From contig PXAP01000358.1 in assembly GCA_003567115.1 (NCBI GenBank), forward strand, positions 1-16,217: a stretch of 16,217 nucleotides of DNA, read 5' to 3'. The position numbers and the translations under genes are program-made. Shown here one piece after another: positions 5,036-12,319 of this stretch (the first letter of the stretch is position 1; each line of letters begins with the position of its first letter). The notes under the pieces are model-generated. The model was given only the letters and a program-made list of their open reading frames with translations. It had not been told where the DNA came from and did not search any database. The stretch is from Bacteroidota bacterium. GTDB lineage: Bacteria > Bacteroidota > Bacteroidia > Bacteroidales > PUMT01.

Positions 5036-7621
5036 CTAATTATCACTGTCATCTTCTTGATATCCGGCTAGATTGTTTTTAAGTTCACGCCATAACAGGC
5101 TTCCCGACAAAAGAAGCAGCAGAAGAGAACTTGCCAGGGAGATCCACCTGCCGGAATAATATCCCCACGGCCTGAACTCGAATACGATCTCATTTTCTCC
5201 CGGCGGCAATACCATAGCCCTGAGAATATAATTTACCCTGAAATGGTCAGCCGGCTCACCGTTAATGTAGGCGTTCCATCCGGCTTCATAGTAGACTTCC
5301 GAAAAAACGGCCAGCCTTTCTGCTCGGGCCTGATAACCGTAAACAAGATGATTGGGACGGTAACTGGTTAGCTCTATAGGGTCAGCGGTCGCGACTTCAG
5401 CATCATTGCCGTCATCGGTTTCGGGATCCTGACCGGTGTCATTATCCGGTTCAGCATTCTGACCGGCGTCATTATTGGTTTCGGGATCCTGACCGGCGTC
5501 ATCGCCGGCTGGCCGGCCAACGGTGCCGGAGACAATGTCAAGCGCCCCCATATAATCTTCAAAACGCCGGTCCACTATAGCTTCTGTGGCAGGATCAAAA
5601 TCATTGAGTGCCTCGATCTCCTCACCGGCATTCTTAACAATACGCACACTATCGACAAACCATGCATTACCAAGGGCACGCGGATTTCTTAAAGCCCTCG
5701 GCTGCCCGTCATCTCCAGGCCGGATGAAATATTTTGTGTTGAGCATATTAAACACATCCATATTTTCCCGGATAAGATGATGGTCAATCATATCCTGGTA
5801 GCGCCCCAGCTTGGCACCGTGGTATCCACCAATTGATTTGTGATGATAGGAGGTGATGGCATCATTGAAGGGGCTGCGGGTTGTATTGTACACCCTGTAA
5901 TGAGGATCGTCATCGCTAAGGATGACAACATCAGCTTCGCTTTTGAGAAATGGCTGTTCATGGTACCTTTCAGTAACAAAATCCTCACTGCTCAAATATC
6001 TTCTACCCACACCCCACAGATCGACCAGAATCAGAAATGCAACAGCAATACCGATCCATTTGGCGGAGATCTTTTTTAATAAAAACAACAACACTATTCC
6101 GCCTGCCAGCGCTACAAAAATAAAGGAACGGAAAGCATCGGCCCGCAGCATACTCCTGCGGTCATTTCTCAGGGCGTCTATAAGGAAATCGGGCCAGCCG
6201 GCAGCCATAAGCTGCTGATCGACCGGGCCTGAAAAACTGAGAAGTACACCGGGCATAAGCATGAAAAAAAAGGCAATACCACCGGTGATATAAAATGTTT
6301 TTTTCAAAACATTCAACAGATCCCGGGAGGGTCCTTTCAAAATCATCTCCCTTATTCCAAGCAAAGCAAGGAGAGCTATGGTAAGCTGGGCCATGACAAG
6401 AATCATTGATACTGTCCGGAACCTGTCATACCCTGGAATATAATCGATAAAAATTTCCGACAGGAACATAAAGTTTTTTCCCCAGGCAAGGGTAACCGAA
6501 AGCAGGGTAGCAGAAACCAACCACCATTTATAGCGCCCCTTCAGAAGGAAAAGCCCCAGCACAAAAAAGAAAATAACCGAAGCACCCAAATAAACAGGCC
6601 CGGCTGTAAACCTTTGTCCCCCCCAGTAAGCGGGTGCACCCGAAACAATTTCCCGGGCGCCCGGAACACCATGATCTGAAAGAACCCGGTACAGCTCTGA
6701 ATCGGTGCCAAGATCATAACTGGACGAAGCACCCTTGAAATTGGGAATAAAAAGGTTCATAGTTTCCGAAATACCGTAACTGTAATCATCCAGAATATAA
6801 TCCTTATCAAGTCCTGAAGTAATTACATCCTCATCAACTGTCAGTTCTGCCGGTCCGCGTACAGAATACCGGCCATACTCCCATACAAGGTATAAAATGC
6901 TGAAGTTGACACCTACGGCAAGAATTACAGGAATAAACAGGGTGAAAAGATTTTTGAAAAATACCGGCAGCCGTTTTTTCATGAAGGAATGCACCAGTTC
7001 AAAAATACCGAAAACAATAACTATCAGCAAAGTATAATAGGTAATCTGAAGATGGTTGGCATATATTTGAAGGGCAAGGAACAAGCCTGTAAGCACACAT
7101 CCCAGAACAAGTTTCCCCCGGAATGAAAGCACTATGCCGGCAAGCAGGGGAGCCATGTAGCTCATGGAATGGGCCTTGCTGTTATGTCCCACCTCCATGA
7201 TAATAAAAAAATAGGTAGAGAAACTGAAAGCTATGGCGCCTGCTATGGCAAGCCACGGCCTGACCCTGAAAGCAAGCATAAGAATATAGAAACCCACCAA
7301 ACTCAGAAACAGATATTTAGCCGGCCTGGGCAGTCCGAGAGATATAATCCGGTCAACATACCTTATCAGGTTATGGGGATGAAGGGTGGAAATCAGATAG
7401 GCAGGCATGCCGCTGAACATGGAATTGGTCCATAACGCCTCCTGGCCTGTTTCCTCCCTGAAATCCTGTATTTCCTTGGCCATACCACGGAACTGGACTA
7501 TATCGGACTGGAAAAGCCTTTTACCCTCCAGAACAGGATAAAAATAGACAAGTGAAATACCCAGGAACAATATAACTGCGATTATATGAGGAAAAGATTT
7601 CCGGGCAAGGTTTTTTAACAT
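5036..7621 (-). CDS. YfhO-family polytopic membrane protein (putative GT-C-type glycosyltransferase)
   Basis: This 861-residue protein has an N-terminal hydrophobic segment (about 12-30) and many more membrane spans up to about residue 555, followed by a soluble domain and a final span near 835-852. Recognisable YfhO-family blocks are the early SGMPAYLIS region, the GHNSKAHSMSYMAPLLAG loop (about 145-162), and the C-terminal AVFSEVYYEAGWNAYINGEP...RVNYILRAMVLPPGENEIVFEF...YYSGRW block. YfhO of Bacillus is linked to glycosylation of lipoteichoic acid; in Bacteroidota the role is unproven, but a lipid-linked sugar transferase is plausible. It lies 46 bases behind the DUF4834 gene and is probably co-transcribed with it. 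Oddity: residues about 708-738 are an acidic repeat encoded by a 30-bp minisatellite just before the conserved C-terminal block. Confidence 0.88.
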   Translation of the reverse strand: MLKNLARKSFPHIIAVILFLGISLVYFYPVLEGKRLFQSDIVQFRGMAKEIQDFREETGQEALWTNSMFSGMPAYLISTLHPHNLIRYVDRIISLGLPRPAKYLFLSLVGFYILMLAFRVRPWLAIAGAIAFSFSTYFFIIMEVGHNSKAHSMSYMAPLLAGIVLSFRGKLVLGCVLTGLFLALQIYANHLQITYYTLLIVIVFGIFELVHSFMKKRLPVFFKNLFTLFIPVILAVGVNFSILYLVWEYGRYSVRGPAELTVDEDVITSGLDKDYILDDYSYGISETMNLFIPNFKGASSSYDLGTDSELYRVLSDHGVPGAREIVSGAPAYWGGQRFTAGPVYLGASVIFFFVLGLFLLKGRYKWWLVSATLLSVTLAWGKNFMFLSEIFIDYIPGYDRFRTVSMILVMAQLTIALLALLGIREMILKGPSRDLLNVLKKTFYITGGIAFFFMLMPGVLLSFSGPVDQQLMAAGWPDFLIDALRNDRRSMLRADAFRSFIFVALAGGIVLLFLLKKISAKWIGIAVAFLILVDLWGVGRRYLSSEDFVTERYHEQPFLKSEADVVILSDDDPHYRVYNTTRSPFNDAITSYHHKSIGGYHGAKLGRYQDMIDHHLIRENMDVFNMLNTKYFIRPGDDGQPRALRNPRALGNAWFVDSVRIVKNAGEEIEALNDFDPATEAIVDRRFEDYMGALDIVSGTVGRPAGDDAGQDPETNNDAGQNAEPDNDTGQDPETDDGNDAEVATADPIELTSYRPNHLVYGYQARAERLAVFSEVYYEAGWNAYINGEPADHFRVNYILRAMVLPPGENEIVFEFRPWGYYSGRWISLASSLLLLLLSGSLLWRELKNNLAGYQEDDSDN
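5411..5506. repeat. 30-bp minisatellite inside yfhO
   Basis: Three tandem units are visible: 5411-5437 (27 bp, missing one codon), 5438-5467 (30 bp) and 5468-5497 (30 bp), with the first nine bases of a fourth (GTCATCGCC). Each starts GTCAT and ends CTGACCGG(T/C). On the coding strand they give decapeptides such as NDAGQNAEPD and NDTGQDPETD. All unit lengths keep the reading frame. Confidence 0.85.
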
Positions 7622-7667
7622 TATTCTGAAATTTTAAAAAGGAAGGTGGAGAAAAAGGTATATATGA

Positions 7668-7937
7668 TCAGTTGTCATCTAATTCCTCATAGTCAATATA
7701 TTCACCATCATCCTTGGTAATTATTTTATTATCCCCCGGTTTGTAACGTATAGTGATTTCCCCCTCTCTTTCCTTTTTCCTTCGGTCCTTCATTTTCTTT
7801 TCATAATCCTTTCTTACCCGGCCTGACATTCTGCTGAACAGATACCTCATGGCAAAAGGAAGGACATACCTTGTAAACAAACTTATAAGGAAATAAACCA
7901 GAAAAAATACAATTACAAAACGTATTAAACCCATCAT
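7668..7937 (-). CDS. DUF4834-family small membrane protein
   Basis: Started at ATG 7937 this gives 89 residues: MMGLIRFVIVFFLVYFLISLF, a membrane helix, then a basic stretch (RKDYEKKMKDRRKKEREGE) and an acidic C-terminus ending YIDYEELDDN. This matches the small Bacteroidota DUF4834 proteins, which typically begin at the GLIRF helix. An upstream GTG at 7955 would add six residues, but it lies on the -7 box of the likely promoter (7955-7962) and so upstream of the transcript start; ATG 7937 or 7934 is therefore better. The product should be a single-pass inner-membrane protein with a charged cytoplasmic tail. Function unknown. It precedes yfhO by 46 bases on the same strand, suggesting a two-gene operon. 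Confidence 0.8.
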   Translation of the reverse strand: MMGLIRFVIVFFLVYFLISLFTRYVLPFAMRYLFSRMSGRVRKDYEKKMKDRRKKEREGEITIRYKPGDNKIITKDDGEYIDYEELDDN

Positions 7938-7954
7938 AATAAACTTTAACGCCA

Positions 7955-7986
7955 CAAATTTAATAATATTTTAACCATTCCCGAAA
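7955..7986 (-). promoter_or_regulatory. Likely Bacteroidota-type promoter for DUF4834-yfhO
   Basis: On the - strand TAAATTTG (complement of 7955-7962) matches TAnnTTTG exactly. TTTC (complement of 7983-7986) lies 20 nt upstream, one base off the TTTG -33 element and at proper spacing. Transcription would start around 7945-7950, leaving a short leader before ATG 7937 and arguing against the GTG start at 7955. Confidence 0.5.
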
Positions 7987-8294
7987 CAGGATCAGTATTG
8001 GAGCAGAGGTAAAGACGATGCTTTAAACCGGCCATCTCCGGTACAGAAACGGAAGAAGCAGCCGGTGTCATTAACCCCGGAAAAGAGTAAAAGACCGCAT
8101 AGCTTTAAATAAGTGGTTATGCGTGACCGTAAAAAAATCCTTACGGCACCCGTGGTAACGGCAAATAATCTCCGATTATGCGAGCATCATAATACCATAA
8201 ATGATCACATTAAAAAATGGCAACCGAGGCAAAAGGTTATTGTCAGAATACCGGTTAGTCAGTCAAAATGTTATCTGGTATTATAATGTCATAA
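7987..8294. other. Non-coding stretch between DUF4834 promoter and DUF5723 terminator
   Basis: About 300 bases without a credible gene. It contains short inverted pairs: CCGTAA (8127-8132) with TTACGG (8141-8146), AACC/GGTT around 8222-8236, and AATACC (8247-8252) with GGTATT (8277-8282). An open frame of 55 codons at 8119-8286 (+) resembles nothing I know. No tRNA, riboswitch or repeat family is recognisable. Confidence 0.4.
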
Positions 8295-8336
8295 GAAAAA
8301 AATAAATTTTGCAGGACCGCAGAACCATTCTCCTGC
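8295..8336 (-). terminator. Possible terminator after DUF5723 gene
   Basis: On the - strand GCAGGA (complement of 8331-8336) pairs with TCCTGC (complement of 8311-8316) across a 14-base loop, followed by AAAATTTA and a run of seven T's. It starts 11 bases beyond the DUF5723 stop codon. The stem is only 6 bp and the T-run is 8 bases away, so this is a moderate call. Confidence 0.4.
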
Positions 8337-8346
8337 CGGCAGCTGT

Positions 8347-9930
8347 TTATTTTACTGCGGGAGAATCATCTTCAGGCAACTCTTTCTCCGGCGACTGATC
8401 ATCATCATCCGGGTCATCCGTACCAGGATCGGCCAACGGTACATCAAACTTTTCCGGTTGATTAATTCCCGGATCTGCCGTCTTCCTGTGCCCGAACATC
8501 ATGTTAAAGCCGAACCACAGATTTACGCTGCTGGTCCTGTGAGGCATAAAAGCGGAATTAAGGTTATCCGAAACCATGAAAAACTGAAACAGTGCACCTC
8601 TGAATGAGAGCCCCAGCCCGAGATTATTGTAACTGTTGTTCATGGCGGAATAGGAAAGAGAGGCCGACAGCCTTCTGCCGACATTTGTATTGGCCGAGAG
8701 GGTAACAGCCTGCCCGATCCTGTTCCTGGTAATTTCGGAGCGGCTGAGCACTCCCACCCCAATCAGGGGATGAAGCTGATAGGTGCCTCCGAGATAAATC
8801 CTTGCCGGCAATCCCCGCCTGTAGGAATTATCGGTAGCGGTGATGTTAAATCTGCCACTGAGTGTATCCAGGAAATTCTCAAACGGGTCAGAATCGTCAC
8901 TGCTGTCAAAAGAAGAAGAAAAGTCAATTCCCTCAAATTCATAATCGCCGTTCACCGAAATATTGTATGTGTCTTCCTTCCAGCTTATAAATCCAAGATC
9001 GGTGATGCTTGCGTAAAGAGTTACCGGTTCGGTGAGCTGGTAGGTAGCTCCCAGATCAACGGCAAAACCGGCATTATTTGATCCAAAAATAAAATCCCGG
9101 GGGTCATAATCTTCATTATCGAAATGGAACCTGATATCTTCAATATCGCCGTTCTCAATATCCATGTGCAAAGGCATGGATACATTCAGGGTAAATTCTG
9201 AACGCATCCTCATGTCATAGGTATGGGGATCTGTATAGAGGCTGGTCCCTTGATTGACTGAAGAGAGATTTGCCTTCCCGAAAAGCAGTTTTCCCCTGGC
9301 ACCCACCTGCAGCCTTTCGTCAACCAGGTATGAATAGCCAGCGGCATACTCCCTGAAATAATTGAAGCCTGCTCCCAGTCCGGAAAAATCGGCTTTTTTG
9401 TCCACGAACTGTTCATTACCCTTAACTCCCAGCATTAGAAGATCCCGGGGCAGCACAATACTTCCCGAAGAGCGTTCGGTAAGGTTAAAGCTTGCGAACG
9501 ATTTTTCGTTAACCCTGAAGCCAAAAGAAAGAATATTGAGGTGAAGGTCAGATGCTACAATGTTCCGGTTCCTGAGTTTTGAGGTGAAATCCTCAGGATT
9601 TGCATCGGGATGGAGGAAAGATATCAGTGAATCATACCGGGGATGCTGAAAAATCAGGTCGCTGAAGTTCACAAAGTTGGTCCTCCCTTCCACATTGAAC
9701 GAAGATATCATGGGGAGCCCGATATGTAAGTTATGGGCATGCTGAAAAGAGGGGTTAAGCAGGGACGACTGCGGCAGCCTGTCCATAAAATAGATGGTTT
9801 GCCCTGTCTGCCCCTGCACATTAAAACAGCTCCCCGCAAGCCAGGCCAGAACAATTGCAACAGCCCCGGTGAGGCGGATTGATCTCTTAATGCTTTTGCG
9901 CCGGCTGTAAATAATAATGAAATTATGCAT
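8347..9930 (-). CDS. DUF5723-family outer-membrane beta-barrel protein
   Basis: This 527-residue protein begins with a basic region (YSRRKSIKRSIR) and a hydrophobic signal sequence (about 19-40) ending around NVQGQT. The mature start, TIYFMDRLPQSSLLNPSFQ, is the pattern of DUF5723 proteins (mature N-terminus naming where barrels begin, with N-P-S-F-Q). The body has alternating amphipathic strands, such as GLGAGFNYFREYAAGYSYLV, LQVGARGKLLFGKANL, PARIYLGGTYQLHPLIGVGVL, RRLSASLSYSAMN and SSVNLWFGFNMMFG, consistent with a porin-like barrel of unknown role. After the last strand comes an unusual ~45-residue Pro/Asp/Glu-rich tail (DPGTDDPDDDDQSPEKELPEDD). It lies 40 bases downstream of a lipoprotein gene on the same strand and is probably translated from the same mRNA. 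Function unknown. Confidence 0.8.
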   Translation of the reverse strand: MHNFIIIYSRRKSIKRSIRLTGAVAIVLAWLAGSCFNVQGQTGQTIYFMDRLPQSSLLNPSFQHAHNLHIGLPMISSFNVEGRTNFVNFSDLIFQHPRYDSLISFLHPDANPEDFTSKLRNRNIVASDLHLNILSFGFRVNEKSFASFNLTERSSGSIVLPRDLLMLGVKGNEQFVDKKADFSGLGAGFNYFREYAAGYSYLVDERLQVGARGKLLFGKANLSSVNQGTSLYTDPHTYDMRMRSEFTLNVSMPLHMDIENGDIEDIRFHFDNEDYDPRDFIFGSNNAGFAVDLGATYQLTEPVTLYASITDLGFISWKEDTYNISVNGDYEFEGIDFSSSFDSSDDSDPFENFLDTLSGRFNITATDNSYRRGLPARIYLGGTYQLHPLIGVGVLSRSEITRNRIGQAVTLSANTNVGRRLSASLSYSAMNNSYNNLGLGLSFRGALFQFFMVSDNLNSAFMPHRTSSVNLWFGFNMMFGHRKTADPGINQPEKFDVPLADPGTDDPDDDDQSPEKELPEDDSPAVK

Positions 9931-9970
9931 TGGAATAAATATTTTTTAATGTGAACTATACTTTGTTATT

Positions 9971-12049
9971 TTAGTTATTGATGTCCAGGTCAGCCCTGAT
10001 CCTGATTTTAAAATCCATTCTGCTGGTTGTCTGCAGCTTCACCGGCACCGGCCGGTTATCATATTTGCCGGTGTTCATGCGGGCTGATATTATTATATGG
10101 CCGGCCTGCCTGAAATGATCGACCGTAGCCCCGGTAATCTCAACTTCAGCTGAACTGACAGCCTCTCTTCCCGGAATTGCAATCCCCTCCTGATCAACAT
10201 CAGATGCTTCCATAAGAACTATATTATCAAAGCTGTGAAGCACCCTGTTTTCAACGGAATCGTAAAGACTCAAATCGAGCGAGGCGCCAAGCGGAAACCC
10301 GTTGGTAACCTCCATTGTCATTATTAAACTTTCAATCATATCAATATCCCCGGCACCAGGTTCAAATTCAATGGTGTCGGTAAAACCAAGGTTTTCAAGT
10401 TGCATTTCCAGCGGCAGTTCAATTTCCATACCCATCTGCATCTTACTTTTTGATGTTATGAAATTGGGAATTTCTGTTTCTCCATCCGGGTTTATCTCAG
10501 ACCTGGCTGTAATGCTGATCTTCGAGGGCGGCAGTGCAATAAAATCGACTATATTTGATGTCTCCCTGTTTATCGCAATTTCTCCCTCAGCTATGTCCCG
10601 GGGTTCTTTCGGGAAACCAAGGGGGAACTCACCATATTCATTGTCGAAGAGAGATTGCCCGTTACCGCCGGCCGACTCACCATGGAGGTTAAACAACAGG
10701 TTAACCGGTACACCGGCACTATTCTCATAAAATAGCCGTAATGACGGATTGGTAAAGCGGAAATCACCTGTTATCCTGTCAAAAAGATCAAAACCCAGAT
10801 CAAAATTCTCTTCATCCAGAACAATTTCCTCATATCCGAAATAACCGGCTGCATAACCCGTTACAAAATCGCTGAAACTCATATTAAAATCAAGAAACCC
10901 CCTGGTAAGATCAAACTCTGTCATACCCGTATCCGATCCGATCAACAGTGAATATTCAGCCAGAATTTTTGTCCCTTCCTCTGAAAAGTCAAAATCAGCA
11001 TCTGATAACTCCAGTCTGCCGCTATTTGAACCATCTGTAATTATCTCAAATTTACAGGGAGTCTCGTTACAGCTGACATTCAAAAGGCTAACATTGAGAG
11101 CCAGTTCTCCCGCATCATTTGGAATACTATAATTTATTGCTCCCCTCTCCAGGTTATAAACATCTATTTGTTGTCCGAAACCAAAATTCATATCCAGTTT
11201 GTCATCTCCGGTATCAAGTTCAGTAACCGGCACTTTTGCCTTTCCTTTACCTGCCCGCAGATTTTCGCCGGACAATTCTATTTCAATATCATCCTCCAGG
11301 TCTATGAACACCGGTGTTTCTCCGCTTCCGGGTGAACTGAACCTTGCAATTTCCAGTCTCATATCCCTTCGCACCATAATATCTGAAAGTGATTCAACGC
11401 AGGATACTGTCTGCCCCGGACCGACATTATCAAATTGAAACAAGCCAACCGGTGGTTCGAAGGTATCATTATTAACAAGATTGATCTCGATGGTTATTTC
11501 AACCGGCAGGTTGTTTGTCAACTGCATCTCCAGGTTTCCTTCCGTAAACCAGGCATATTCAATATCCTCCAGTGGACTGGCGGGGAAAGGCCCCATGTTC
11601 TCTTCAGAAACCTCCGGGAAAAGCGAACTGCTGCCGTCCGAGTCACGAATAACGGCAGCCTCGTCGTCATCCATATTATCCGGTTCTGTGAGCTGGTCCA
11701 GGGTGACATTTGCAGAAGATTGAAAATCAGCCAGACTGATCGGGTCCATTCTGAAGCTCTTTGAAGCTGACTCAGGAACAGGTGTTTCAAGAATATCTTC
11801 GGCCGAAATATTAAAAAGAGAGTCCTCCCTTATTGCCAGTCTTATTAAATCGCCCTCATCAAAAAAAATAAGCGTATCATCGGGTTCCATAAGATTACCC
11901 AGGGTGAGGCTGCCTTTGGCAACGGGTAAGGCAAAAGACGGCTTGTAGCTTATCCTGTCTGAAAAGCGGTCAAATTCAAAATTATCCCTGACGCATGATG
12001 CCAGGATCATAATCATAATCAATGCAAAAACAACTGTGATCTTTCTCAT
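9971..12049 (-). CDS. Lipoprotein of unknown function, partner of DUF5723 protein
   Basis: This 692-residue protein has a lipoprotein signal: MRKITVVFALIMIMILASC, with lipobox LASC and lipidated Cys19. The next residues (VRDNFEFD) lack a clear surface-export signal of the kind described for Bacteroidota. The rest is rich in beta-strands, Asp and Asn, with several segments of the type ...LTNNLPVEITIEINLV (about 175-190), MGMEIELPLEMQLENLGF (about 545-560) and IMTMEVTNGFPLGASLDLSL (about 575-595). These look like repeated beta-sandwich modules. Two cysteines lie close together near residues 325-330 (SCNETPCK). I do not recognise a named family. It starts the operon whose second gene is the DUF5723 barrel, so it may sit in the outer membrane next to that barrel; this is inference from context. 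Confidence 0.75.
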   Translation of the reverse strand: MRKITVVFALIMIMILASCVRDNFEFDRFSDRISYKPSFALPVAKGSLTLGNLMEPDDTLIFFDEGDLIRLAIREDSLFNISAEDILETPVPESASKSFRMDPISLADFQSSANVTLDQLTEPDNMDDDEAAVIRDSDGSSSLFPEVSEENMGPFPASPLEDIEYAWFTEGNLEMQLTNNLPVEITIEINLVNNDTFEPPVGLFQFDNVGPGQTVSCVESLSDIMVRRDMRLEIARFSSPGSGETPVFIDLEDDIEIELSGENLRAGKGKAKVPVTELDTGDDKLDMNFGFGQQIDVYNLERGAINYSIPNDAGELALNVSLLNVSCNETPCKFEIITDGSNSGRLELSDADFDFSEEGTKILAEYSLLIGSDTGMTEFDLTRGFLDFNMSFSDFVTGYAAGYFGYEEIVLDEENFDLGFDLFDRITGDFRFTNPSLRLFYENSAGVPVNLLFNLHGESAGGNGQSLFDNEYGEFPLGFPKEPRDIAEGEIAINRETSNIVDFIALPPSKISITARSEINPDGETEIPNFITSKSKMQMGMEIELPLEMQLENLGFTDTIEFEPGAGDIDMIESLIMTMEVTNGFPLGASLDLSLYDSVENRVLHSFDNIVLMEASDVDQEGIAIPGREAVSSAEVEITGATVDHFRQAGHIIISARMNTGKYDNRPVPVKLQTTSRMDFKIRIRADLDINN

Positions 12050-12319
12050 GAGAGATAAATTTTATAAATTATTTAATTTAATAAACTCCGCTATAAGCAT
12101 GCCGTCACATTTTTAATCTCATTAATTCAATGAATATTCGCATCCCGGCAGAAATCAGCGCCCTGGCATCTTTGCTCCGAAAAAATTTTTGTCTTCATGA
12201 TTCAAAGGCTCAAGGATGTTTCCAGGTTTATGAATTAATCAGGTTAAAGGTCATTCCGTTTTCATCACCCTGCCCGGCAAAGCCATATTATATCTTTGCA
12301 GATAATTTATGCTTAAAAT

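Noticed and set aside
7938..7955. GTG start for the DUF4834 gene at 7955
   Set aside because: It overlaps the probable -7 promoter element and family members begin at the GLIRF helix, so ATG 7937/7934 is better.
8119..8286. 55-codon + strand open frame (MRDRKKILTAPVV...)
   Set aside because: No recognisable family and no supporting upstream signal; an open frame of this size is expected by chance.
10302..10730. 142-codon + strand open frame inside the lipoprotein gene
   Set aside because: Low-complexity Ser/Ile-rich translation antisense to a gene with a clear lipoprotein signal.
12277..12299. GCAAAG/CTTTGC inverted repeat as a terminator for the 924-residue gene
   Set aside because: A 6-bp stem with an 11-base loop and no T-run on the relevant strand.
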